Under the pieces are notes generated by a model. The model ran no database searches and was not told the DNA's origin. It worked only from the letters and a program-made list of their open reading frames with translations. Both the position numbers and the translations under genes were made by a program. A stretch of 64,000 nucleotides of DNA from Amarolinea sp964580725 (GTDB lineage Bacteria > Chloroflexota > Anaerolineae > SSC4 > Amarolineaceae), in the NCBI GenBank assembly GCA_964580725.1, contig CAZOLV010000002.1:62001-126000 (forward strand), given 5' to 3'. This document shows, in pieces, positions 23,455-32,053 of this stretch. How positions within the stretch are numbered: position 1 is the stretch's first letter; the number at the start of each line of letters is the position of its first letter.

Positions 23455-25190
23455 TCGGAACGACCGGATGGGAAGATTGCGCCGAGCCGGCGGGCGGCGG
23501 AGCGCAGGGAGCCGGCGCCGTTGCGGCGCTCCTGACCTGGCGGCGCGGCGGCGCCATCCGAACTGCCGTCCGATGGTCCGCGGCCGTTGGTGCTGCGCTG
23601 CTTTTTGTCGCCGTCGCCTTCACGATCGCTGTAGTAGTGATGATAGTAGTAGTAGCCATCGGTGGTGGCAGGGCTGAGGCGGTTGAGCGCCACGCCGAGG
23701 ATATGGGCGTTCACTTTGCGCAGCTCTTCGGAAGCGCGGCGCGCCAACGGTTCGCGCGTCTCGCCCGAATCAATCACCAGCAAGACACCGTCGAGCTGAC
23801 GGGCGAGCACGGCGGCGTCGGTCACGGCCAGTGCTGGCGGGCTGTCAAAGATCACCACGTCGGCCACGTTACACAGCGTTTCGATCAGATCGCGCATACG
23901 CTGCGAGCCGAGCAGTTCGGAGGGATTGGGCGGCAAAGGCCCACTGACCAGGACAGACAGGTTCTTGATCTGGGTCGGCTGAATCATCTGCGGCAGCGAC
24001 GAGGCGTCGGGCGCCGTCAGGAGCGCGCTGGTCAAACCCACGTTGTTGGGCACGTCGAATACCTTGTGGATGACGGGCCGGCGCAGGTCGGTGTCAACCA
24101 GCACGACCTTTTGACCTGTCTGGGCAATGACGATGGCCAGGTTGGCCGCGGTGGTGCTTTTGCCTTCGCTCGGATTGGCGCTGGTGACCAGCAGCGTGTG
24201 CAGCGGCTTGTCGAGGCTGGAAAATTGGAGGTTGGTGCGCAGGATGCGATACGCCTCGGAAATGGGAGACTTGGGATTGAGGAAGGTCACGAGCTGGCGT
24301 TCGCCGTTGGCGTCGTTGTTGTCCTGCCGGGTGCGCGGGATCGCGCCAAGCGTCGTCAGTTGTAGTGTGGCGCCCACTTCGTCCGGGGTCTTGAGAGTAT
24401 CGTCGAGGTATTCGATCACCAGGACGCCGCCAACCGAAAGCACCATGCCGACTAGCAGGCCGAGGATAGTGTTCAACAACACGCGCGGCCGGATCGGCTT
24501 CTTGGGCACCTCGGCCGGTTCGACGACCGAAATGGTGTCGGTGGCGCGCGCCTCGTTCAGGCGCAGGTCCTCGAAGCTCTTGACCAGGTTGGCGTAGCTG
24601 TTGCGATACTGGAGCAGACTGTCACGGAAGCGTGATAGATCGGCCTCTTGAGCGCTGGTGCGAGTCTGAATCGCTTCCAGTTCGGCGATCTTCATCTGCA
24701 CCTGGGAGATGTTGGTGGACAGAGAGCGGATCTCTTTGTCCAGGCTTTCGCGCAACCCCTTGAACTTCTGCAGTTGGCGCTCGGAGTGCTGTTCGATGAA
24801 GATTTCGGGGATGGTGTTGGCGATTTGTGTAGCCAGTTCACGATCTGGGTCTTCGACATCCACACGAATCAACTGGGTGTCCTGGATCGGCTCGACGGAA
24901 ATATCCGACTTCAGCTCGACCAACCCCAGGCGCGCCGTGACGGCATCCAGAACGGGACGCGTCAGCATCAACTGGGCAAACGTTTGCGCCTGGCGTTCGC
25001 TGGCGATGATCGTTCCATAGATACTCTCATTGACGCTGGTCGCCTGGTCTACGAAAATCGAAGCGGTCGCCTGGTAGATCGGGGTACTGTTGCGGCTGAT
25101 GACGTAGGTGACGACACCGATCAACACGGTGCCCAAGAGCACGAACCAGAGCCAGCGACGTAGCATGGCCCCATACTGACGTAATTCCAT
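23451..25190 (-). CDS. Polysaccharide chain-length/tyrosine autokinase (Wzz-BY-kinase fusion)
   Basis: The product is 579 residues. A Wzz domain with helices at about 12-33 and 240-262 flanks an extracytoplasmic coiled coil. The cytoplasmic kinase follows, with Walker A in SANPSEGKSTTAANLA, Walker A' in VVLVDTDLRRP and Walker B in VVIFDSPPAL. The tail carries a tyrosine cluster, DGYYYYHHYYSD, the expected autophosphorylation site. BY-kinases control polymer length and export through cycles of phosphorylation. An extra disordered tail of about 55 residues follows the cluster. GAGGTT lies before the ATG. The gene is coupled to the next membrane protein by ATGA. Confidence 0.95.
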   Translation of the reverse strand: MELRQYGAMLRRWLWFVLLGTVLIGVVTYVISRNSTPIYQATASIFVDQATSVNESIYGTIIASERQAQTFAQLMLTRPVLDAVTARLGLVELKSDISVEPIQDTQLIRVDVEDPDRELATQIANTIPEIFIEQHSERQLQKFKGLRESLDKEIRSLSTNISQVQMKIAELEAIQTRTSAQEADLSRFRDSLLQYRNSYANLVKSFEDLRLNEARATDTISVVEPAEVPKKPIRPRVLLNTILGLLVGMVLSVGGVLVIEYLDDTLKTPDEVGATLQLTTLGAIPRTRQDNNDANGERQLVTFLNPKSPISEAYRILRTNLQFSSLDKPLHTLLVTSANPSEGKSTTAANLAIVIAQTGQKVVLVDTDLRRPVIHKVFDVPNNVGLTSALLTAPDASSLPQMIQPTQIKNLSVLVSGPLPPNPSELLGSQRMRDLIETLCNVADVVIFDSPPALAVTDAAVLARQLDGVLLVIDSGETREPLARRASEELRKVNAHILGVALNRLSPATTDGYYYYHHYYSDREGDGDKKQRSTNGRGPSDGSSDGAAAPPGQERRNGAGSLRSAARRLGAIFPSGRSD

Positions 25191-25229
25191 GAAAGAACCT
25201 CGAAAGAATCTCTTGAGATTTCAGAGCGA

Positions 25230-25943
25230 TCAAAACACCTGCGCCAGCCTGGCGATCACGATGACGCGGTGCGTGTTGCCAAACGACGGCCAACAGGTAA
25301 TCAAAGTCAATGTCGCGTCTGGCGTTTGTTCCAGATATTTGGCGTTGGCCAGGCGCTGCTCCAACGGAGCGCCCGTCTCTGGCGCCAGTTCGATTCGCTG
25401 CACCCGATAGATCAGCCGCCGCCCCTGGTCGGTTTCCAGTTCGATGTCGCTGCCGACGGTCAGCCGCGGTGTGGGCCGGTCAATGTCCAGGCTGAGCGCC
25501 TCGAACACCTTGCCGGCGCTGTTGTTGTGACCCGAAATGACGGCATTGCCAACCATGCCTGGCGCTGCGCTGTTGATATGATGGCCGGCGGCGTTTTCGG
25601 CGATCTCCCAAACTGTCGTGCGCTCGCCGTTGGCGCTGGTTTCGATGCGCCAACCGACCTCGATCACCGGGGCGTCGAGCTGCAGGGCCGGAATGCGCAG
25701 CCGTGTGGCCACTGAAGGCGCCGCCAGGGGCGTGGGGCCGATCTCCGGCGTGATCGGCGCCGTGGGGGTTGCGATTGCCTGCGTGGGGCGGGCCGTGAGC
25801 GTTGGAAGGGCAGCCGTCACGGTCGGCGTTGCGGCGGCGGCGGTGGGAGCGGCCGTCGGCGTGGAGGTTGGCTGGCCGCAGGCTGCCAGCATCAAGACGA
25901 GAATCACCAGGCCCTGGATGCCCGGCAGATGTTTGGCGTTCAT
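25230..25943 (-). CDS. Sortase (class D/E-like) lipoprotein
   Basis: The product is 237 residues. A signal sequence ends in the lipobox LMLAAC (Cys22). A Pro/Thr-rich spacer covers about 26-72. The sortase domain has catalytic H139 in VISGHNNS, C217 in TLITCWPS and R226 in THRVIVIARL. Sortases cleave a sorting motif and join proteins to an acceptor. A lipid-anchored sortase on a Thr/Pro stalk, lying between the polymerase and the autokinase of an exopolysaccharide operon, suggests it attaches proteins or glycan carriers at the surface. No LPxTG-type substrate was found in the window. Confidence 0.92.
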   Translation of the reverse strand: MNAKHLPGIQGLVILVLMLAACGQPTSTPTAAPTAAAATPTVTAALPTLTARPTQAIATPTAPITPEIGPTPLAAPSVATRLRIPALQLDAPVIEVGWRIETSANGERTTVWEIAENAAGHHINSAAPGMVGNAVISGHNNSAGKVFEALSLDIDRPTPRLTVGSDIELETDQGRRLIYRVQRIELAPETGAPLEQRLANAKYLEQTPDATLTLITCWPSFGNTHRVIVIARLAQVF

Positions 25944-25946
25944 GAA

Positions 25947-27236
25947 TCAGATCTTCGGATCCTTTGCTTGCAGATCATCGAACAATGCCCCCGGCATGAG
26001 GGCGATCAGCAGACCGAACAGCAGCCAGAGGGTGAAAATGGGTCTGGCTCCTGGCGCAACGGCATCGGTCAGGCTGAAAAGATGAAAGGCGAGCAGGCTG
26101 GCCAGCAGGCCGCCGCTGATCGTGCGACCGGTCATCGTCGTTGCCCGCCGGTAAAGCTGCCACCCGCCTGCGGCGCATAGCAGGAGCAGGGCGCTGTAGG
26201 CGATCAGCCCTGGGATGCCCATGTCAAGCGCCGTTTGCAGGAAGATGTTGTGCGCATGTCCCACATCGGCCAGCACCGGGTCAACCGTGAAGAAGGGCGC
26301 ATAGGCGATGGCCAGGTAGCGAAAGGCGCCAAGACCGACGCCGGTGAGGGGAAAATCGGCGATGGCGGTCAGCGCACGCTGCCAGATGTCGAGCCGCCCG
26401 ATCAGGTTGGCTGGATCGGCGCCAGGCAGCGCCAACAGCCAGGCGCCGCTGCTGCGCAGATACCAGACGAGACCGGCCAGGAAGAGCGGGGCCAGCACGA
26501 GCAAGCGTCGTTGCCACACGACTGCGGCGACGGCGGCGGTCAGGGCCAATCCCAGAATGGCGCTGCGCGACTGGGTGAGCAGCAGGACAATGGCTTGCAT
26601 GACGGCGATGAGAGTGAGCAGAAGCCGCTGCCAGGTGCGCGCCGGCGCCGGCCAGGCTGTCTCATGACAGCGCCAGGCGCCCCAACAGAGGGCGACGGTC
26701 AGCGGCAGGAAGAGCACGACCATGCCGGCGATCTCGTTGGGATGGAAATCGCCCCCTTGCAGGCGCAAGCGCAGGCTCTCCGGCAGGCGCGGCAGGAAGC
26801 GGTAGAGGCCGCCCAGGTTGAAGATCTTGGACTCGAACCAGTCGGCGCCCAACGCACCTATCAGCGTGAAACCGAAGCCGAGCAGCAGCAGAATGACCAG
26901 CCAGCCCCAGAACTGGCGCGGGTTGCTGCTGGAGTTGACGACGGCGTAGAAGCTGGCCAGACCGAGCAGGATGCCGAGCAGTTTGGGCCAGGCGACGGCC
27001 AGGTCAGGCGAGGTGTAGGCGCCGACGAGCGCCATGATGGCGAGTAGGGCCAACGGCCAGTCGAGCGCGGTGCGCCGGGTCAGGCGGCCACTGCGCCGCC
27101 AACGCACAAGCCAGGGCGCCGCCAGCAGGGCCAGGGCCAACGGCGTGATCGAATTTGGAAAGAGCAAGAACGGAGCGGCGACGAACAGGGCGCTGCTTTC
27201 GAGATGCAGGAAGCTGCTGATCCTCTGTTTTGACAT
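25947..27236 (-). CDS. O-antigen ligase / polymerase family membrane protein
   Basis: The product is 429 residues with about eleven to twelve membrane helices. The large extracytoplasmic loop holds GADPANLIGRLDIWQRALTA and the Wzy/WaaL signature GVGLGAFRYLA ... DVGHAHNIFLQTALDMGIPG. It should join lipid-linked repeat units or ligate the glycan to an acceptor. It is the first gene of the minus-strand polysaccharide operon, behind the promoter at 27294-27322. The sortase gene begins 3 nt after its stop. Confidence 0.92.
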   Translation of the reverse strand: MSKQRISSFLHLESSALFVAAPFLLFPNSITPLALALLAAPWLVRWRRSGRLTRRTALDWPLALLAIMALVGAYTSPDLAVAWPKLLGILLGLASFYAVVNSSSNPRQFWGWLVILLLLGFGFTLIGALGADWFESKIFNLGGLYRFLPRLPESLRLRLQGGDFHPNEIAGMVVLFLPLTVALCWGAWRCHETAWPAPARTWQRLLLTLIAVMQAIVLLLTQSRSAILGLALTAAVAAVVWQRRLLVLAPLFLAGLVWYLRSSGAWLLALPGADPANLIGRLDIWQRALTAIADFPLTGVGLGAFRYLAIAYAPFFTVDPVLADVGHAHNIFLQTALDMGIPGLIAYSALLLLCAAGGWQLYRRATTMTGRTISGGLLASLLAFHLFSLTDAVAPGARPIFTLWLLFGLLIALMPGALFDDLQAKDPKI

Positions 27237-27293
27237 GCTGTGTGAAACATCGCAAGCTGTCGAAAAATAAAACGCCGCCCGCGCGACGAAATG

Positions 27294-27322
27294 ATTGTAG
27301 CCGATGATGACCCAAAAGGCAA
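27294..27322 (-). promoter_or_regulatory. Promoter of the polysaccharide/sortase operon
   Basis: Reading the minus strand, TTGCCT (27317-27322) and TACAAT (27294-27299) are separated by 17 bp. This gives 4 of 6 and 5 of 6 matches to the sigma-70 consensus. The leader to the ligase ATG is about 50 nt. Confidence 0.6.
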
Positions 27323-27427
27323 ATGGCGTTGACGATCTCCGCTGCCGTCGGGTGGACTTCGGGACGGCGCCGGGCCGGTTGCGCCCATCGGTCTGGGCGC
27401 CGGTTTGAGGAGCGAATGTCGCGTCCC

Positions 27428-28201
27428 CTACCAGGCGCGCTCCAAATTGACGTGCGTTTTGCGGAAGAAGCGGCGCGCCCGTTGCAGTTCGGCCGGGGCG
27501 GGTTGGCGCAGCGCCAGCAGGTTGCGCAGCCCCTCGACGCGCTGCTGCTCCAGGCTGAGCAGGCGTTCGATCAGGCGCAACTTGGCAGCCGCGTCAGGCG
27601 TGGAGAGCGCGGCGGCGGTCATGGCTTCCCACCGGCCGTCGAAATCGCGCAGACAGACCAGCGTCAGCCAGTAGTCGTTGTAGGTGTAGATGACCTCCTG
27701 CCCGCGGTTGATCGTTGCGGAGAAGGTTTCACCGCCGAGCGGCTCTGGCCGTTCGATGCGCGTGATCTGGCCCGGTGTGGCTGTCAGGCGGCGGTAGGCG
27801 GCGGCGAGTATGGCGCCCTGTGCGGCGCTTAGCCCGCCGGCGGCGGTCAGGTGAGCGAAGAAGTCGTGCACCGTGGCGGCCATGGCGATACGTTCGTCCA
27901 TGCCAATGCGCCCAAGCACCTTGCGGTCGGTGAAATCGGTCACCAGTTCGCTGAGGTGATAGTCGCGCAACCCCTCCAGCCCGTTGATTTCCGGGCCGAG
28001 GTGATCGAGGTACCAGATGAGGAAGCGCACCGTTTCCCAGGCCGCTTCGATCGTCTCGCCGTCGGCGGCGCGCACTGCCAGTGCGGTCAGGTAACTCTCG
28101 ACGAAGTCCTGCTTGACAGGGGGTTCCCAATCTACCTCATGTGCGAAAAAGTGCGCTGCCTGGCGCAAGATGTTTGCAAGTGTCTGTTTCTCGTCGGTCA
28201 T
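27428..28201 (-). CDS. Hypothetical soluble protein
   Basis: ATG 28201 is preferred (MTDEKQTLANILRQ), with GGGG about 7 nt upstream. An ATG two codons earlier is equally possible. The longer open frame upstream looks non-coding. The product is 257 residues and helix-rich. Recognisable stretches are HFFAHEVDWEPPVKQDFVES, DHLGPEINGLEGLRDYHLSE and YTYNDYWLTLVCLRDFDGRW. There is no signal peptide or membrane segment, and no family was recognised. It lies upstream of, and in the same direction as, the polysaccharide operon but is separated from it by that operon's promoter. Confidence 0.75.
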   Translation of the reverse strand: MTDEKQTLANILRQAAHFFAHEVDWEPPVKQDFVESYLTALAVRAADGETIEAAWETVRFLIWYLDHLGPEINGLEGLRDYHLSELVTDFTDRKVLGRIGMDERIAMAATVHDFFAHLTAAGGLSAAQGAILAAAYRRLTATPGQITRIERPEPLGGETFSATINRGQEVIYTYNDYWLTLVCLRDFDGRWEAMTAAALSTPDAAAKLRLIERLLSLEQQRVEGLRNLLALRQPAPAELQRARRFFRKTHVNLERAW

Positions 28202-28324
28202 CGCCATCCCCACACCCCTGCCCAATCTGATCACTCGTTTGCGGTCCAGACGAGAGTATAAATCTATGTCGGAAGAGGCGCAAGTCTGGCGTGGGCGAGT
28301 CAGCGATGAGCCAGTAGCGGCCAC

Positions 28325-29525
28325 GATTCAGGCAGAGACGTGCGGCTCCGCCGGTGTACCTGCGGAGCGCTGCCGGTGAAGTTGCAGCCAGGGTCAAGCG
28401 CCTTACGAACGCATTCAGAATTTGAAGAGGAAGTCATACGAGAGCTGCGATCTCTCAGTGATGGTTCTCTCGCAGACGTCGCAAATGAATGGCGTCACAG
28501 GGAAACCTGCTGTGATGTTCGTTGTCAAGGAGGGGACGTTTGGATGATCATCATGGTAGGTCAAGAGGAATGCATGAGCGACATTCACCTCCTCAAAAAT
28601 GCTGTCCATTGGCTGCGACCAAATCCTGCAGCAAGGCGGTTTTTCGATCGGTGACCGGAAGGGATCAGAAGTCGGCGCTGCTTTGAGTCGGTCCAGCTTT
28701 CCCCTTCTACACCGCCAATCGCGCCATCTTGCTTCACGCCAACACCAGTCCAGTGTACGGCAGCGCCTCGAAACTCCAGCCCTTCCGCTCGCAGATCGTG
28801 TACAACCGGTACGTCAGGTCGCGGACGGTGCGCACGGTTATTGCGACGCCGAAGCCGGAAGGAGATTATCCGCCAAAATCATCCGCCAGACATGGCCTCT
28901 GGGCACAAGAACGTCATCCGAACGCCGCATTGATCGAGCGGTTCTCGGAAGTGCCACCAATCAGTATCGAGCGCGTTGAAAATCGGCGGGTGTTCGGGAT
29001 GCGCCAGGGAAACTGCCACAAACTTGCGGTCGGAGCGATCAAAGCCCATCAGATGCACATCGTGTGGAAATTCTGCGAATCTTTGTTCATCCTCTGCGGC
29101 CGTCAACGGCGTAATGTGAACCTGTTGGCAACGTTAGGGATTGTGACGATTGATCAGGACCCACTTCAGAAAGCGATCGCCGACGCCGGGCTGTCCTGAT
29201 GATTTGAGATGGCGCTGATTCGCCAACCATCATCCAGCACCAATATGCGGTGATCATCGCCCCCCCTTGTCGGCTACCTGCCGTGTTTCTGGCGGCCGCG
29301 TGCATTGTGCGCCCACAGCTCGCGCCAATCGTCATTCACACCCGTGGCGCCGGCATCCGATTTGCATGCGACCGGCCGCAGCGCCTATTTTATCACACAA
29401 CTGGCTTGCGGCGCCCCCACAGACAGACGCCCGCTGCCCGCGACAGTATCAACCCATCCTGCACCAGGCGTAAGTCCGACTCTGACCCGGAGGCGCCAGC
29501 CGCCAAACGAGGCTTTCTCCCGCAA
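28325..29525. other. Gene-poor, lower-GC stretch with possible decayed coding fragments
   Basis: No intact gene is supported here. Two minus-strand fragments look protein-like. The one at 28415-28609 includes a CDVC pair and ends ...SYDFLFKF. The one at 28879-29106 has FPHDVHLMGFDRSDRKFVAV and PIFNALDTDWWHFREPLDQC. Neither has a convincing start, and the frames around them are broken. Base composition is visibly less GC-rich than in the flanking genes. The stretch probably holds remnants of acquired genes. Confidence 0.4.
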
Positions 29526-29554
29526 TTGCCGGACTTACCTCTCTGTGCTATCAT
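29526..29554 (+). promoter_or_regulatory. Promoter of the ParB-like/pyruvate kinase/ligase operon
   Basis: TTGCCG (29526-29531) and TATCAT (29549-29554) lie 17 bp apart on the plus strand, about 50 nt before ATG 29604. Each hexamer matches the consensus in 4 to 5 positions. Confidence 0.5.
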
Positions 29555-29603
29555 TTGGCCAACTGAACGACCGGCCAGACGAGCGAAAGAACCAGTCATT
29601 TTC

Positions 29604-30629
29604 ATGGACGCCAATCCACTCTACAGCCCTAATGCCGCCTCTGAACGCTTCAACCGCGCCCAGAGCCAGGCACTCATTCACCAGATTCTCGATTCCCTGA
29701 CCGGAAAATCGCAGCGGCTGCTCTCCTACGACGAAGTCAAAGAACTGCTGTTGGCGCGCGGTCAGATCAAAATGCCCGAAACGCAGATGATCCGGCTCGA
29801 CCGCATCGTGGGCAGCGTCGGCCGCTATCGCGATTTCGACCGCTACTTCCTGCCCCTCAGCGGGGCCAACGCCGAACGTTGGAAGCGTCTCGACGTGGCC
29901 CTCAACCGGCTCGAGGACCTGCCGCCCATCGAAGTCTATCAGATCGGCGAAGTCTATTTTGTGCGCGACGGCAACCATCGCGTCTCTGTGGGCCGCGCCA
30001 ACGGCCTGACCCACATCGAGGCCTGGGTCACAGTGGTCGATGTGCCTGTCGAACTGACATCCGATGTGCAGCCAGACGAGATGATCATCAAAGTCGAGTA
30101 CGCCCATTTTCTCGACCAGACCGATTTACACGCCTTACGGCCCAATGCGCAAATCGAGCTGACCGAACCAGGGCGCTACCAGCAGTTGCTGGAGCACATC
30201 CATGTGCATCACTACTACCTGGGACTGGAACAAAAGCGCGACGTGCCCTACGCCGAGGCGGTGACCGGTTGGTACGATCATGTCTACCTGCCAAACATCC
30301 AGGCCATTCGCACCAGCAACATTCTCGCCGAGTTCCCGCGCCGCACAGAAGCCGATCTCTACCTGTGGATCGCCTATCACCGCAACCGCTTGCAAGAACG
30401 CTACGGTGTCGAAGTAGACCTGGCGACAGCGTTGGCGCACTTTGCCAAACGTCACAGCGAACGCCCGCTGCCGCGCGTCGTCAAGACGGTGACACGCACC
30501 ATTCGCGCCGCGCTGGAGGCCGCCATCGAACCGGCGGCGCCGCCTCTGCCGCCCCCGGCCGCCGAAACGGCCCTGTTGACCCTCGACGATACCGATCTGC
30601 AGCCCCCGCCGGAGCAGCCAGCCTCATGA
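29604..30629 (+). CDS. ParB/sulfiredoxin-fold-like protein of unknown function
   Basis: ATG 29604 was chosen because upstream in-frame codons lie in the promoter region. The product is 341 residues. Residues about 95-140 carry a ParB-like core (IEVYQIGEVYFVRDGNHRVS, then VGRANG), the box that in ParB binds CTP and in Srx binds ATP. Similar cores occur in DUF4032-type proteins. A helical middle part (YDHVYLPNIQAIRTSNILAEF, YLWIAYHRNRLQERYGVEVD) and a Pro-rich tail follow. There is no helix-turn-helix, so plasmid-type partitioning is unlikely. The stop overlaps the pyruvate kinase ATG (ATGA), tying it to central metabolism. Confidence 0.8.
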   Translation: MDANPLYSPNAASERFNRAQSQALIHQILDSLTGKSQRLLSYDEVKELLLARGQIKMPETQMIRLDRIVGSVGRYRDFDRYFLPLSGANAERWKRLDVALNRLEDLPPIEVYQIGEVYFVRDGNHRVSVGRANGLTHIEAWVTVVDVPVELTSDVQPDEMIIKVEYAHFLDQTDLHALRPNAQIELTEPGRYQQLLEHIHVHHYYLGLEQKRDVPYAEAVTGWYDHVYLPNIQAIRTSNILAEFPRRTEADLYLWIAYHRNRLQERYGVEVDLATALAHFAKRHSERPLPRVVKTVTRTIRAALEAAIEPAAPPLPPPAAETALLTLDDTDLQPPPEQPAS

Positions 30630-32053
30630 GCCAATCCCGCCTGCGCACCAAAATTGTCTGCACCATCGGGCCGGCCAGCCGTTCGCCCGATGTTTTGACC
30701 AGCCTCATCCGGGCCGGTATGGACGTTGCCCGACTCAACTTCTCGCACGGCGATCACGCCTTGCACGCCGGCCTGATCGCCCAGGTGCGCGCCGCCGCCG
30801 CCAGCGCGGGGCGAGAAGTTGCCCTGCTGGCCGATCTGCAAGGCCCCAAACTGCGCATCGGCGACATGGGCGCCGGCGTCATGCTGCACGCCGGCGAAAC
30901 CGTCACCCTGACCACGCAGCCGATCGTTGGCCAGCCCGGCCTGATCCCTGTCCAGTACGCCAGCCTGCCCTCGGTTGTGCGCCAGGGTGAACGCATCCTG
31001 CTCGACGACGGCCTGCTCGAACTGGTCGTGCGCAGCGTCTCCGGCGCCGACATTGCCTGCCTGGTCGTGACCGGCGGCCTGCTCACATCGAAGAAAGGGA
31101 TGAACCTGCCGGACGCCTCGCTCAGCATCCCCGCCATCACCGGCAAAGACCGCGCCGACCTGATGTTTGCGCTGCAACAGGGCGTAGATTGGATCGCCCT
31201 TTCGTTCGTGCGCAGCGCCGCCGAAGTGCGTGAACTCAAGGCGCTCATCCAGGCCGCCAATCCGCTCGATCAACCGCCGCTGGTGGCGGCCAAGATCGAA
31301 AAACCCCAGGCGGTGGGCGCCATCGAAGAAATCATCGCCGACGCCGACGGCATCATGGTGGCGCGGGGCGACCTGGGCATCGAAATGCGCACCGAAGAGG
31401 TGCCGGTGATCCAAAAGCGCATCATTCGTCTGTGCAACCAGGCGGGCAAACCGGTCATCACCGCCACGCAGATGCTCGACTCGATGATGCGCAACCCGCG
31501 CCCCACTCGCGCCGAGGCCTCCGACGTGGCCAACGCCGTGTTCGACGGCACAGACGCCGTCATGCTGTCGGGTGAGACTGCCAGCGGCCTCTACCCTGTC
31601 GCCGCCGTCGAGACGATGGCGCACATCGTGCAGCAGGCCGAACAGGCCAGAGGCTGGAGCGCTCGGCACGGCGACGCGTCGCCCGTCAAGATGACGGTGG
31701 CGCAGGCCATGGCGCATGCCTCCTGTGAAACGGCGCGTGATCTCAGAGCGACGGCGATCATCACGCCCACCGTTTCCGGCAGCTCGGCGCGCATGGTGGC
31801 CCGTTTCCGGCCGGAGGCCCCCATCGTCGCCGTGACGCCCAGCGTGCAAACGCAGCGCCAACTCCTGCTCTCCTGGGGTGTCTACCCGCTGTTGGCCAGC
31901 CGTGAAACCAACACCGATCGCATGATTGCTGACGCCATCCGCGCCGCCCACCAGCATGGTTTCGTCCAGCCAGGCGACACCACCGTTGTCACCGCGGGCA
32001 GCGCCGGCAGTCAGCCGGGCGCAACAGATTTGATGAAGGTGCAGGTCGTATGA
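30626..32053 (+). CDS. pyk: Pyruvate kinase
   Basis: The product is 475 residues and full length for the family. It converts phosphoenolpyruvate and ADP to pyruvate and ATP, the last step of glycolysis. Motifs visible are TKIVCTIGPASRSP, NFSHGDH, DLQGPKLRIG, WIALSFVRSA, the active-site Lys in AAKIEKPQAV, MVARGDLGIEM, the Mg/K-site region ATQMLDSMMRNPRPTRAE and DAVMLSGETASG. The C-terminal regulatory domain is complete (CETARDLRATAIITPTVSG). Its ATG overlaps the ParB-like gene stop, and its own stop overlaps the next gene start, both as ATGA. Confidence 0.97.
   Translation: MSQSRLRTKIVCTIGPASRSPDVLTSLIRAGMDVARLNFSHGDHALHAGLIAQVRAAAASAGREVALLADLQGPKLRIGDMGAGVMLHAGETVTLTTQPIVGQPGLIPVQYASLPSVVRQGERILLDDGLLELVVRSVSGADIACLVVTGGLLTSKKGMNLPDASLSIPAITGKDRADLMFALQQGVDWIALSFVRSAAEVRELKALIQAANPLDQPPLVAAKIEKPQAVGAIEEIIADADGIMVARGDLGIEMRTEEVPVIQKRIIRLCNQAGKPVITATQMLDSMMRNPRPTRAEASDVANAVFDGTDAVMLSGETASGLYPVAAVETMAHIVQQAEQARGWSARHGDASPVKMTVAQAMAHASCETARDLRATAIITPTVSGSSARMVARFRPEAPIVAVTPSVQTQRQLLLSWGVYPLLASRETNTDRMIADAIRAAHQHGFVQPGDTTVVTAGSAGSQPGATDLMKVQVV

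Noticed and set aside
29604..30629. ParB chromosome-partition protein
   Set aside because: Only the small nucleotide-binding box is similar. There is no helix-turn-helix, no parA neighbour and no parS site seen.
30452..31957. A 501-residue open frame on the minus strand opposite pyruvate kinase
   Set aside because: Pyruvate kinase on the plus strand has every family motif. The antisense frame is compositionally biased and has no recognisable domain.
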